Shown here: positions 46,049 through 55,361 of the stretch, one piece after another
How positions within the stretch are numbered: the first letter of the stretch is position 1
How the letters are laid out: the number at the start of each line of letters is the position of its first letter
Assembly: GCF_032925565.1 (NCBI RefSeq)
Contig: NZ_CP136708.1
Span: 1,054,001 to 1,118,000, forward strand
Length of the DNA: 64,000 nt
Source: Alteromonas sp. CI.11.F.A3
Lineage (GTDB): Bacteria > Pseudomonadota > Gammaproteobacteria > Enterobacterales > Alteromonadaceae
Direction of reading: 5' to 3'
Position numbers and translations under genes: made by a program
Notes under the pieces: model-generated
The model's database searches: none
The model's input: only the letters and a program-made list of their open reading frames with translations
What the model was told of the DNA's origin: nothing

Positions 46049-48712
46049 TTAGTGATTCATGTACCGCTTTAACATATCTACCAAGGCTTTGCGTTTAATT
46101 GGCTTAGTAAGATAGTCGTTCATGCCTACATCGATAGCGCTTTGTTTGTCTTCTTTCATAGCATTAGCCGAGAGCCCGATAATGGGAAGGGTAGTAAAGC
46201 CCGCTTTTCTTAGGGCTTTTGTTGCCTCATAACCATCCATTACGGGCATTTGTACATCCATTAACACCAAATCATAATGAGGTGCGTTTTCTATTTTGCG
46301 CACCGCTTGATTGCCATCTTCTGCTATATCAAACGTAATCCCTAAGGTTTTCAGCATTTCACCGGTAACAATCTGATTTATATTGTTATCTTCAACCAAC
46401 AATACATGTCCTTCTAAGCTAATATCTTCAATGATATCTGCATTTTTAGTCATGGTTTTTCGTGTTTCATTACTGACTACCATAGACATGAAATGTTCAA
46501 ATTGTGCAGGCGTGAAAGGGTGCATAATAAGCGGGCCTTTCCACAGGCTGTTGTACTTATCTTGCAGCGCACTCCCCACGGTATCCATGATCAAGCCAAC
46601 ATGGGTGCCTTTGTCCGCGAGCTCATGTAACCAGCGGATATTGTCTTTAAACACGCTAAAGCTTGGAATATCAACAATAAGGTGTTTAGGCAGAGAGTCG
46701 AGGGACTGAGCGGCTTTGATGTCCATGATATTGGCTTGGCTTATCTGTATTACCGACTGATAGATATCTGGTAGAAGAGGTGAAGAGGTCAAGTACACAC
46801 TGGATGTGGGCAACTGAGGCGTAAGGTCAAAAATACCAGGCTGGTTCTTAAATACACGAAGGGGCAAGGATATTGTAAAGGTACTGCCTTTACCTTCTAC
46901 TGAAGTGGCTGATAGTGAGCCCCCCATCAAGTCGGTGAGTTGTTTTACAATGGTTAAACCCAAACCTGTTCCACCATACTTGCGGTTGGTCGCGTCATCT
47001 GCCTGAGTAAAGGGGTTAAAAATACGAGCAAGTTGCCGCTCACTCATTCCAATACCCGAATCTTCAATGTTCATTGTTAGGGACAGCAAATTACCTTTAT
47101 CGTTAATATTGCCATCAAATCGAATGCAAATTTGCCCTTGCTCGGTGAATTTCACCGCATTGCTTCCAATATTCATGATGATTTGCGCAATACGTAGCGG
47201 ATCGCCAATAACCTGGGGTGGTATGGATGGTGACACAATAAAACGAACGGCTAAGTTCTTTTCTTTGGCTTTAAGGGCAATTACAGCAATGAGATTATCG
47301 AACAAAGAATGAAGGGAAAAACTGACTTCTTCAATTTTAAGTTTACCGGCTTCAATTTTGGAGAAATCTAAAATATCATTGATAACGCTCATTAAAATTT
47401 GGCTTGAATAGGCGGCTTTATCAAGATAGCCACTTACAATATCAGGCACTGGGTGTTGCTGTGCAAGTTCTATTAAGCCAATAATACCATTCATGGGCGT
47501 ACGAATTTCATGGCTCATATTGGCCAAGAAAATACTCTTCGAGGCCGTCGCTCGCTCAGCTTTAATTTTACTTTCAGTCAGTTCTGAGTTTAAGGATTCC
47601 AATCTGCCATTCAGTCCACGGGCTTCCGATAGTAACCTTTCTGTTTGCTTGTTTTTATCACTAAATACATGGGCGGCTCGAGCAAGGTTTCCAATTTCAT
47701 CGTTGCGGCTGTTGCCTGGAATACTCGAAATGTTTTGGCCTTCAGATAGCCGATTGAATACGTGGGTTATGGTACGAATAGGGCCTAAAATACGATAGGC
47801 AGTAAATATAGCGGCGATGACCGCAAGTAGAATGGCGACCAGTGAAAATATCTCACCATTACGTTGTGTTTCTTGCGCTACCAAATAGGTGTTGTGAGTA
47901 ATAGATTCGGTTTTCGATGTTACTTGATTGGCAAGTTCGCCGCTTAAATATAAAAATTCATTCGCCGAACCGGCCATAACCACATTAACCAAAAACAAAT
48001 TCCCTTGGGTTATTTGTGTTAGCTTAAATAGGTCAGCTTCGGCCTTTTCAAGTAACTCATTCACTTGGCTATGAAGTGTTTGATTGTTTATGGTAATCGC
48101 TTTAACTGCAGTAATTGCTTCATTGAATTGAGTGATTAACGCCATATCAGGCTTCATCAAATAGAGAAGGATTGCATTTTCCGCTTTAGCAATGTGGAAG
48201 TTAAGTTTATCAATGGTACTTTGAGGAAGCGCGAAGTCTTCATTGGCAGTATCAAATAGCCGCTTAATCGCCAGTAAATCTGACAATGACCCATCAATGA
48301 TTAAGTCGTCTTTTCTAGAGCGTGCATCAATAACCTGGCGGAAATTTTCTTGGTAGGCACTAAGGTGCTTATGCATACGAGACAGCACATAGGTATCGTC
48401 AATCTCACCGCTTTGGGTAACTGGATCGGCAAGCTCATCTAGCCTTTTATTGATAGAGAGCATCAACCTTTCAAAACGCGTTACCGCAGATTGGCTCGCA
48501 TTTTCTTTGTAGATAAGTACATTACGCTGTAAGTCGATAACATCTCTTTCGAGTTCTTTTACTATTCCTACATCAACCACAGCACGACTCGATGCCGCCA
48601 TGCCGCTGCTTAATACAGATTGGTTCTCTCTAGCAATATACCCTTGTACTAAGAGCAGAGCGACTAAAGCAATTAATACGAGAATAAGTTGCGTTCGAAT
48701 CGATGACAGCAT
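46049..48712 (-). CDS. Hybrid sensor histidine kinase/response regulator
   Basis: The 887-residue protein has one N-terminal membrane helix, a long periplasmic helical sensor region (about 30-285), a second helix (about 287-308), HAMP, a short coiled coil, HisKA (NMSHEIRTPMNGI, phospho-acceptor His), HATPase (NIGSNAVKFTEQG, KYGGTGLGLTIVKQL), a degenerate receiver-like segment and a receiver domain (LVLMDVQMPVMDG, LTKPIKR). It has no HPt domain, so the phosphate must pass through a separate HPt protein. Upstream by 34 bases on the same strand lies a periplasmic binding protein, which may be its ligand sensor, as TorT is for TorS. The signal is unknown. Confidence 0.9.
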   Translation of the reverse strand: MLSSIRTQLILVLIALVALLLVQGYIARENQSVLSSGMAASSRAVVDVGIVKELERDVIDLQRNVLIYKENASQSAVTRFERLMLSINKRLDELADPVTQSGEIDDTYVLSRMHKHLSAYQENFRQVIDARSRKDDLIIDGSLSDLLAIKRLFDTANEDFALPQSTIDKLNFHIAKAENAILLYLMKPDMALITQFNEAITAVKAITINNQTLHSQVNELLEKAEADLFKLTQITQGNLFLVNVVMAGSANEFLYLSGELANQVTSKTESITHNTYLVAQETQRNGEIFSLVAILLAVIAAIFTAYRILGPIRTITHVFNRLSEGQNISSIPGNSRNDEIGNLARAAHVFSDKNKQTERLLSEARGLNGRLESLNSELTESKIKAERATASKSIFLANMSHEIRTPMNGIIGLIELAQQHPVPDIVSGYLDKAAYSSQILMSVINDILDFSKIEAGKLKIEEVSFSLHSLFDNLIAVIALKAKEKNLAVRFIVSPSIPPQVIGDPLRIAQIIMNIGSNAVKFTEQGQICIRFDGNINDKGNLLSLTMNIEDSGIGMSERQLARIFNPFTQADDATNRKYGGTGLGLTIVKQLTDLMGGSLSATSVEGKGSTFTISLPLRVFKNQPGIFDLTPQLPTSSVYLTSSPLLPDIYQSVIQISQANIMDIKAAQSLDSLPKHLIVDIPSFSVFKDNIRWLHELADKGTHVGLIMDTVGSALQDKYNSLWKGPLIMHPFTPAQFEHFMSMVVSNETRKTMTKNADIIEDISLEGHVLLVEDNNINQIVTGEMLKTLGITFDIAEDGNQAVRKIENAPHYDLVLMDVQMPVMDGYEATKALRKAGFTTLPIIGLSANAMKEDKQSAIDVGMNDYLTKPIKRKALVDMLKRYMNH

Positions 48713-48746
48713 AGCTATTATTGTGCCTTTGACTTAACCAATGGGG

Positions 48747-50033
48747 TTAAGACGTAATAAATTCATACCATTTTTGGAGGCTATATTCGTAGGTTGGCAT
48801 GACAGTATTCCATACTGCGATGTTACTAAACCTATCTTCATAGCTTCCACCTGAGCGCTGTTCACCTTTTTGAACGCTAACCTTACCTGCCGGGCCTTTT
48901 AAGTTTTCGCTTGCAGGTAACCCTTTGTACCAATAATCCCATTCGGCTTGCGACAAATATTTTGCAGAACGCTCTGGATTAGATATGTAATAGCCCTGAC
49001 GAGCAATAAACGCCCCGGGCCAGCCTGACAGCCACCAATTCATATATTCATAAGCCACATCTTTACTTCTTCCTTGTGAAGCTGACGATAAACACATTAC
49101 CCCATGCCAGCCTCGGTAACCTTCCTTCGGCGCAGCAAATTTAACGGGGATGTTCTGGCTGTTTAACGCCGATACCGCAGGAGAGAACATGCTTTCTATA
49201 GAGACACGTTGGCTTTTCATAAATTGCACAGATTCAGGCACTGATGTCCAAAAGCCACTGAAGTGATTTAACTGGGATAACTCAATAAGAATACTGAATA
49301 AGTTATCTAGCTCTTGCGTGGTCATTGCCCCTATATCTTCAAATGTAATGTAGCCCTTTGCTTGTGCCGCCAACGCTAAGTCGAAAAGTCCAATGGTGGG
49401 ATCATTTACAATCCCCACTTTGCCAGACAACCGACTATCGAGTAGCCATCCCCAGCTTTCTTCTTGGTTTTGCAGTTGTTCAGGAAATTGAGATGTATTG
49501 TAGCCAAACGAGTCTACGTTGTGCACATAGGGAAGGAAGCTAATGGTGTCTGTATGTTCTACACCCAAACTGCCATCAGCTTGTACATTAATAATCTTAT
49601 GAGGGGCGTCACCAGCGCCTAATCGTGCTGCATCCGTCACTTTACCTGTTTTGGTTAAATCGTTTATTTCATCCCAATAGGTAAGCTTTTTCTTTTCGAT
49701 AGGTTGAATAGCTTTTGAACGCCACAAAACATTAATGCTGTTTGACCATTGTTCATATAAATCGAAAGCATCAGGGTTCATTGATGCTTTTTGAAGTACG
49801 GTAGCGCTTCCACCCGGCTGAAACGCTATATTGATGCCTAGGTCGGCCATTGCATGTTGACGGATTTCTTCTTGCAGTGTGACATGAGTACCCATGACTT
49901 TTAACGTTGGCTTGGGTTTGCCAATAGCAAAAGGGGTTACCCCGGCAGTGACGCCAGCGGTTACTCCCAGCGCGGCCGCTCCCTTGATAAAACTACGCCG
50001 AGGGCGAGAAGATAAACGTTGGCTGGGTGGCAT
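48747..50033 (-). CDS. Tat-exported periplasmic substrate-binding protein (PotD/PotF-like)
   Basis: The 428-residue protein has a twin-arginine signal (PRRSFIKGAAALG) and then a two-lobed binding-protein fold related to the spermidine/putrescine and ABC family-1 solute binding proteins (VWNTVMPTYEY near its end, FLPYVHNVDSFGYNTSQ, and GWHGVMCLSSAS). No permease or ATPase gene is nearby. It precedes the hybrid histidine kinase by 34 bases, so it probably reports a ligand to the kinase rather than feeding a transporter (inference). The ligand, perhaps a polyamine or other cation, is not shown. The signal peptide has a GVTAGVTAGVTP triple repeat that may vary in length. Confidence 0.82.
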   Translation of the reverse strand: MPPSQRLSSRPRRSFIKGAAALGVTAGVTAGVTPFAIGKPKPTLKVMGTHVTLQEEIRQHAMADLGINIAFQPGGSATVLQKASMNPDAFDLYEQWSNSINVLWRSKAIQPIEKKKLTYWDEINDLTKTGKVTDAARLGAGDAPHKIINVQADGSLGVEHTDTISFLPYVHNVDSFGYNTSQFPEQLQNQEESWGWLLDSRLSGKVGIVNDPTIGLFDLALAAQAKGYITFEDIGAMTTQELDNLFSILIELSQLNHFSGFWTSVPESVQFMKSQRVSIESMFSPAVSALNSQNIPVKFAAPKEGYRGWHGVMCLSSASQGRSKDVAYEYMNWWLSGWPGAFIARQGYYISNPERSAKYLSQAEWDYWYKGLPASENLKGPAGKVSVQKGEQRSGGSYEDRFSNIAVWNTVMPTYEYSLQKWYEFITS

Positions 50034-50175
50034 TAGAACGATTCCAGTTGTTCTTTATAGTATTTTTATTCTGGCATCGATTTTCGATATTTACCAAATT
50101 ATTTGCCAATATGAGTAAAGCTTTAGACAAAAGAACGATAAAAATTAACTCAACATCCCTGTTCCCAGTATGTGA

Positions 50176-51609
50176 TTAACTCACTGAATTAAATTCTGTT
50201 TTATCTTGTTTAGCTAGGCAAACCTGATTTCTTCCGTCCCGTTTAGCACGGTAGAGTGCTTCATCAGCCTTGCTTACGATCTCTTTTGTTTGGTTAGGGC
50301 TTATCTCGCTCACATAATAAGCCCCAATACTAATAGTTACGTTGTACCCCTTAAGTGAAGGAAGTGTACTTGAAATTACTTCAACCCGCTTCCTGAGACG
50401 CTCAAGAATATCTATGGGGTCGTGGGAGCCGGGTAATACCATGCAAAAAGCAAACTCTTCTCCGCCCACCCGGCCAATGCCATCTTCTTGACGAAAAAAT
50501 TGTTTCATCGACTTCGCAATAGCTATCAGTACATCATCACCGAAGGCATGACCATAGGTATCGTTGAGTTTCTTGAAGTGGTCAACATCGGCAATGCCGA
50601 TTAATAGGGAGTGTCCATGACGATGAGCGAAATGCACAGATTTATCTAATGCCTCTTCAAACGCCCGCCTGTTTGGAATGTCTGTGAGAGGGTCGAAATA
50701 GGCGAGCTTTTCAAGTTTCACGTTAACGTTACGAAGCTCTCTAGTGCGTTGGGTTACCAAGTTTTCTAAATTTTCTCGAATACTTTTTAGCTCAAAGTTA
50801 CGGCTGTTCAGTTGCTCGGCTTGAAACTTAACGGCACTTACATCTCGTTCAACCGAAGCGAAGTGAGTCACTTCTCCGAGTTGGTTTCGCAAGGGGAATA
50901 TACTCATTTCAACCCAGTAGGGGGTGCCGGTTTTAGTATAATTGAGGAGCGTTTCAGTAATGGGTTTTTGCTCTGCAAGGGCGCTGTGAATGCGATTGGT
51001 TGCCTCTTTGTCTGTAAGCGTGCCTTGGAAAATTCGAGGTGTTTCCCCTATGAGCTCTTCTCGAGAGTAACCTGTCAATTTACAAATCGCATCGTTGACG
51101 TAAATGATTTTAGGAGACAAAGGACCATCAATGGCTTTAGCTTCGGTAACTACAATCATGTCTTGTGCACTTTGCACGATATCGAGGAATGAGAAAGCGG
51201 CAATTTTTTCGGTGATTTCAGTAAAATAAACCACCACAAAGCCTGCATCATTACTATTCTCTGGGTAAGCACTTACACTTAACCAACACACTTCAGCACT
51301 GGTTTCGTCAACCAGTCCTATCACTTCATCAGTAATAGAGACATTGAGCGATATTACTTTATTGACCGGATATTCGTCTGGATGCAATCGACGATTTTGC
51401 CGGTCTATAAACTCCCACCCATCTTCCAAATGGTGCTTGTTTTTTAAGCTATCAATAGATGTTTTAAAAAGTTTCATCGCGGCAGGATTCGCATAAATAA
51501 TCTGTGAATCCCAAGAATGTATCACTACGCCAATATGCGCATGTTCCAAAAGGTTTATCAGGTTTACATTTTCAATTTTCATCGCACGTATACCATCTCG
51601 ACTTAACAT
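50176..51609 (-). CDS. PAS-PAS-GGDEF diguanylate cyclase
   Basis: The 477-residue soluble protein has a first PAS-like domain (about 18-130), a second PAS with PAC (about 143-265, GYSREELIGETPRIFQG), a coiled linker (about 265-310) and a GGDEF domain with DVDHFKKLNDTYGHAFGDD and an active GGEEF site. It should make cyclic di-GMP in response to a cofactor or redox signal bound by a PAS. The start used is the first ATG of the frame; an ATG nine codons later (51582) is also possible, and neither has a strong ribosome binding site. Isolated gene, with 142 bases to the binding-protein gene. Confidence 0.86.
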   Translation of the reverse strand: MLSRDGIRAMKIENVNLINLLEHAHIGVVIHSWDSQIIYANPAAMKLFKTSIDSLKNKHHLEDGWEFIDRQNRRLHPDEYPVNKVISLNVSITDEVIGLVDETSAEVCWLSVSAYPENSNDAGFVVVYFTEITEKIAAFSFLDIVQSAQDMIVVTEAKAIDGPLSPKIIYVNDAICKLTGYSREELIGETPRIFQGTLTDKEATNRIHSALAEQKPITETLLNYTKTGTPYWVEMSIFPLRNQLGEVTHFASVERDVSAVKFQAEQLNSRNFELKSIRENLENLVTQRTRELRNVNVKLEKLAYFDPLTDIPNRRAFEEALDKSVHFAHRHGHSLLIGIADVDHFKKLNDTYGHAFGDDVLIAIAKSMKQFFRQEDGIGRVGGEEFAFCMVLPGSHDPIDILERLRKRVEVISSTLPSLKGYNVTISIGAYYVSEISPNQTKEIVSKADEALYRAKRDGRNQVCLAKQDKTEFNSVS

Positions 51610-51765
51610 ATCGATGTGGTTGCCATTTGGTAACCACGTTCGTAAGTCATTATGCGGGCTGACCTTATTGCATAATGCTTATTTTTTGTTCTACTACTTT
51701 AGTATAGTAATAAACGGATAAAACACCGCTTTTCAATGAAAGTCTTTTTAGTAAACGCTAACGTA

Positions 51766-52605
51766 CTATCGTTGAATTCCTCTACGTGCTACTAGAACAA
51801 AGGCGATGAATAGTAAACCGAAGATAGTGGTGCTACCGCCGTGCTCCTCTACCACTATGACCGTATCTTCGTAGATATACTCATGGTTGTCGCTTTCTAA
51901 ACTTAAGTAAGCAAGGTCGGCATCATCATAGCCGTCAGAAAAAGCGACCAGTTGCTCTGAGTAGGCATCATATAGTTCGATGAGCACATCATAATCTGCC
52001 GCAGGGAAGCCTGAAAGCAAGTGGCTTTCCACCACAAAAGCATCTGAAGAATCTTCGCCATACAGCACAAATTCAGAGGTGACATGAATGGCTTCGTACC
52101 GATCGTTTCTACCTAAGTAAATAACCCCATATACAAGAGCACTGTCGTAAGCAGTATCTGCATCGAACTCAACGGTAAATTCAGAATAATATCCGTCATA
52201 ATCAATATCACTATCTAAAGATACCCAGCTGTCATAAATCCAGTAATCGGGCAATAGTGTGGTTGATTGTGCTTCGGCATAGGACTTACTGGTGCCACTA
52301 AAAAGACTTTCACGTTTCGCTTTTTTCTCGGCCAGTGACGCCGCCCCCAACGTGTCAGATTTTGTAACGTTATTGCTTTTAGTATCGTTAATTACACTAG
52401 TAGTGGCAGTCTTGGCCGCCGCGTTAATTGTAGCCTGAGTAGATGCTTCAGTAGGAGAGTAAACCGCGCCGTAGCGATATTCTGTTGATTCAACAGACAC
52501 AGGGTCACTTGATAGCGTTTGTTCCGCGTATGAAGTGTTAATCAACGAGCAAGGTAATAGGGCTAGTAGGCAGAGCTTTGCTAGGGGTTGAATGGGTGAT
52601 TTCAT
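51766..52605 (-). CDS. Choice-of-anchor-H-type surface protein with GlyGly-CTERM
   Basis: The 279-residue product has a signal peptide (cleavage near SYA-EQT), a Ser/Thr/Ala-rich region, a beta-rich domain (about 120-250, with DIDYDGYYSEFTVEFDADTAYDS and SGFPAADYDVLIELYDAYSEQ) that resembles choice-of-anchor H domains, and a GlyGly-CTERM tail: HGG, a hydrophobic helix and a basic end ARRGIQR. Such tails are cleaved by rhombosortase and link the protein to the surface or release it. The ATG at 52605 has AAGGA about 8 bases upstream. The rhombosortase gene is not in this window. Confidence 0.82.
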   Translation of the reverse strand: MKSPIQPLAKLCLLALLPCSLINTSYAEQTLSSDPVSVESTEYRYGAVYSPTEASTQATINAAAKTATTSVINDTKSNNVTKSDTLGAASLAEKKAKRESLFSGTSKSYAEAQSTTLLPDYWIYDSWVSLDSDIDYDGYYSEFTVEFDADTAYDSALVYGVIYLGRNDRYEAIHVTSEFVLYGEDSSDAFVVESHLLSGFPAADYDVLIELYDAYSEQLVAFSDGYDDADLAYLSLESDNHEYIYEDTVIVVEEHGGSTTIFGLLFIAFVLVARRGIQR

Positions 52606-52718
52606 TGTTAACATCCTTTCTAATCAAAATGACAGGTGCCATTGTTGATTAAATAAGATGAACAAAAACTGAAGCCACCCTTAATGTAGTGTTGAGTAAA
52701 GGGAGTAGACTGCGAGAT

Positions 52719-53117
52719 TTAGTCTTCTAGGTAATCGTCTTCGTACTCATCTTCGTCATCGCCGCGGGGCATGAAATACGTTCCCCAGCCATCGTATTGA
52801 ACGTCTTGTTTGTCAGCAATTTTAAGTAAAGCATCGGAATCAGCATTGAGTTTTTCAAGGTTTAACTCTCGCTCAACGATAGCATCGAAACAAAAAATTG
52901 TACCGCCATCATCAAGCATTAACTCTTCGGCGTCAGTCACTTCAAAACCTGCTTTGAACGTATCAACCGCGGCTTTTTCTAGCTTGTCGAAGTCGTTACT
53001 CGCAAAGTGATGCTCAATGGTGTATTCGGCATCGGCCTGACTACCGTCTTCTAGTAGCGCTTCTATGGTTTCCTCGTTAAAGGAATACCATTCTTCTCTT
53101 TCATCAAACTGACTCAT
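52719..53117 (-). CDS. rraB: Ribonuclease E inhibitor RraB
   Basis: The 132-residue acidic protein matches Rra[51 protein letters not shown] and [10 protein letters not shown], with a strongly acidic C-terminal tail. RraB binds RNase E and alters which mRNAs the degradosome cuts. The start was set at the ATG at 53117 with GAGG upstream. It lies 30 bases after the PlsC gene on the same strand. Confidence 0.92.
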   Translation of the reverse strand: MSQFDEREEWYSFNEETIEALLEDGSQADAEYTIEHHFASNDFDKLEKAAVDTFKAGFEVTDAEELMLDDGGTIFCFDAIVERELNLEKLNADSDALLKIADKQDVQYDGWGTYFMPRGDDEDEYEDDYLED

Positions 53118-53147
53118 AACGCAAAACCTCAATCATTTTTCGCAAGT

Positions 53148-53873
53148 TTACCTGCTTTTTTCCATTTCAGCGACTTCAGCATCCAACTCAGCCATCTTGT
53201 TTTTCATCTGGTCGTTGAAATACTGCATCCACGCTTTAAGTGGCTTGTCGTCGGTAAGTGGTTCAGGTGCACTAATATCGATAAGTACTACGCCATTGTT
53301 CCATCGGTTCCACTTTACTTTATTGTGTAGATTACTGGCAGTCACCATAACAATGGGTTCATTAGTGGTTTTCGCTAGCCTGAATGCACCTTGTTTGAAA
53401 GGCAATAAGCCACGTCCATAGCTTCTTGTTCCTTCAGGGAAGAACCATACTGAGGTACGCTTTTTGGCAATGCGGTTGGCAGCTATATCTAAGGTGTTTC
53501 TAGCTTTACCTGAATTTTTACGGTCGATGAGAATATTGCCTGATAGCCAATAAATTTGACCGAAAATGGGGATCCACTTAAGGCTTTTCTTTCCAATAGT
53601 CACCACGCCCGGTAACGCGGCCTTACAAATAGTCATCAGGTCGTAATTATTTTGGTGATTCGCAATAAATACGTAGGGCTCTTTGATTTTTACCGCAGGA
53701 TCTCGTCGAACAATTACCTTCAAACCCATCACATACGACATTAATGAATAAAGTTTGCCTGCCGTATGTACGTTATCTTTGTGAAAAGGACGAAAAATGC
53801 ATACTGCAAATAGGGCTAGATTAACTAGCAAAAAGGTGAGTAAAAGCGCGGGAACGCGTAGTAAAGCAATCAA
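53148..53873 (-). CDS. 1-acyl-sn-glycerol-3-phosphate acyltransferase (PlsC family)
   Basis: The 241-residue membrane protein has an N-terminal helix, motif I NHQNNYD (HX4D), GKKSLKWIPIFGQIYW, motif III FPEGTRSYGRGLLPFK and motif IV with EPIVMVTASN. It transfers an acyl chain to lysophosphatidic acid or a related lysophospholipid at the inner membrane. It is likely co-transcribed with rraB. Whether it is the main PlsC or a paralogue cannot be judged from one window. Confidence 0.88.
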   Translation of the reverse strand: MIALLRVPALLLTFLLVNLALFAVCIFRPFHKDNVHTAGKLYSLMSYVMGLKVIVRRDPAVKIKEPYVFIANHQNNYDLMTICKAALPGVVTIGKKSLKWIPIFGQIYWLSGNILIDRKNSGKARNTLDIAANRIAKKRTSVWFFPEGTRSYGRGLLPFKQGAFRLAKTTNEPIVMVTASNLHNKVKWNRWNNGVVLIDISAPEPLTDDKPLKAWMQYFNDQMKNKMAELDAEVAEMEKSR

Positions 53874-54042
53874 AGTGGCTCCTGAATATAAATGACGCGC
53901 GAAGTATAAAGTAAGTTTCAGCGTACACTTGTCCGATGAGTTATTATAGATGCTTTAGCGGTTCTCTTGCCATGGTATAGCTAGAAATACGTTCAAATTA
54001 GGTAAGTTAATCTAAAATACTTAACTTTAGTATGAGGTAACT

Positions 54043-55245
54043 TTGTCGATAGCATCTTACAATAAGAGAAAGCGTAACCTCACCATCACCAACCCGGTAT
54101 CTATAATGCAGACATTTGTACCTGACGACCTCGAAGAAGATATTCTTTGTGACTTAATGGAAGAAATTAATGAGCTTTACGAATCAAGTGAGCAGACATT
54201 AATCGAATTAGAGCTTCGTCCAGAAGACAATGAACTGCAACGTGCGTTGTTCCGGTCAATCCATACCATTAAAGGCGACCTTGGGTTAGTGAATTTCTCA
54301 CCTATGATCCCCTTGCTTCAGCATGTAGAAGACTTACTCGATTACTTACGTAAAGGGCAGGTGTCGTATACCAGCACCATGAGTGACTTGGTGTTACTTA
54401 CCATGGATAGGGTTAAGGCATTTGTAGAAGCTGTTATGGCTGAAGGAAAAGCCGAATATGACGATACCTTGCACCAACAGTTGGTCATGGCGATAAGTCG
54501 AATTACACCGGATAATGGCGATGAACATGAGAAGCGTCTTACTGAGGCGGTTTTGTTACTCAACCCCGCTTTAGATGTCATTACCGATGACAGCAACCCT
54601 GAAAATATCCAAATAAAACCGCCGACATTGGCAACGTCGGGCATACCCAAAGACATGAGTAATGAAAAGAAGCTGGATGTGCTTTTCTTTCGCGACCTTA
54701 TGCAAACTATCGAAAAACGCTCAAATTTTTGGGTAGGAAGAGGGGATAGGGTTGCTAAGCTAGCGTTATATATTAATAGCACTGCGGGCAAACCAATTGA
54801 TGAATCTCAGCTAGCCGTAGCCAGTTATGTACATGACTTTGGCATGGCATTCATGCCATTAAAGCTCTTGCATAAAAGCGAGGCATTAACCGATATAGAG
54901 TTTAACTTAATGCGGTCCCATGTATATAAAAGCTCTCGTTTGCTCGAACACTTAGACCAATGGGATTTGGCGCGTAAAATAGTGATGCAGCATCATGAAC
55001 GTACTGATGGTACCGGTTACCCATTAGGCCTTAAAGAAGAAGATATTTGTGATGGGGCTAAGTTACTCGCCATTGTTGATACTTATGATGCGATGACACA
55101 TTCTCGGGCTCATAATGATGAAAAGCAACTATCCAAGAAAGAGGCGGTTATTGAAATTAACCGCAGTGCCAAAGGCCAATTTAGCATGCAGTGGGTGAGG
55201 TTGTTCAACCAAGCGATGACAAGTTTGTTGAAAAAAGGCGGCTAG
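54043..55245 (+). CDS. HPt domain fused to a degenerate HD-GYP domain
   Basis: The 400-residue protein has an N-terminal HPt domain (about 30-125, phospho-acceptor in SIHTIKGDLG) and an HD-GYP domain (about 225-395) with VHDFGM, HHERTDGTGYP and DTYDAMTHSRAH. HD-GYP enzymes hydrolyse cyclic di-GMP, but here the first metal-binding His (usually GHSxRV) is replaced in GRGDRV, and HDxGK is HDFGM, so activity may be lost or changed. The start is a TTG with GAGGT 5 bases upstream. The HPt could receive phosphate from a hybrid kinase lacking its own HPt, such as the one at 46049 (inference). Confidence 0.85.
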   Translation: MSIASYNKRKRNLTITNPVSIMQTFVPDDLEEDILCDLMEEINELYESSEQTLIELELRPEDNELQRALFRSIHTIKGDLGLVNFSPMIPLLQHVEDLLDYLRKGQVSYTSTMSDLVLLTMDRVKAFVEAVMAEGKAEYDDTLHQQLVMAISRITPDNGDEHEKRLTEAVLLLNPALDVITDDSNPENIQIKPPTLATSGIPKDMSNEKKLDVLFFRDLMQTIEKRSNFWVGRGDRVAKLALYINSTAGKPIDESQLAVASYVHDFGMAFMPLKLLHKSEALTDIEFNLMRSHVYKSSRLLEHLDQWDLARKIVMQHHERTDGTGYPLGLKEEDICDGAKLLAIVDTYDAMTHSRAHNDEKQLSKKEAVIEINRSAKGQFSMQWVRLFNQAMTSLLKKGG

Positions 55246-55285
55246 TCTCCGATTACTAACGAACCTATTTCTTGTTTTCAACAAA

Positions 55286-55331
55286 CATAAAAAAAGCCCG
55301 CTATTTCACAACGAATAAAGCGGGCTTTTGT
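55286..55331. terminator. Bidirectional rho-independent terminator
   Basis: AAAAGCCCGCT and AGCGGGCTTTT arms around a 16-base loop, flanked by A-run and T-run, between the convergent HPt/HD-GYP and ntrC genes. Confidence 0.85.
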
Positions 55332-55361
55332 GTATTAGCAGGTCTTAAAACCTAGCGTAAA

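Noticed and set aside
49925..49975. Repeated GVTA codons as a possible phase-variable repeat
   Set aside because: The three repeats differ in third bases, so slippage is unlikely; it is only a repetitive signal peptide.
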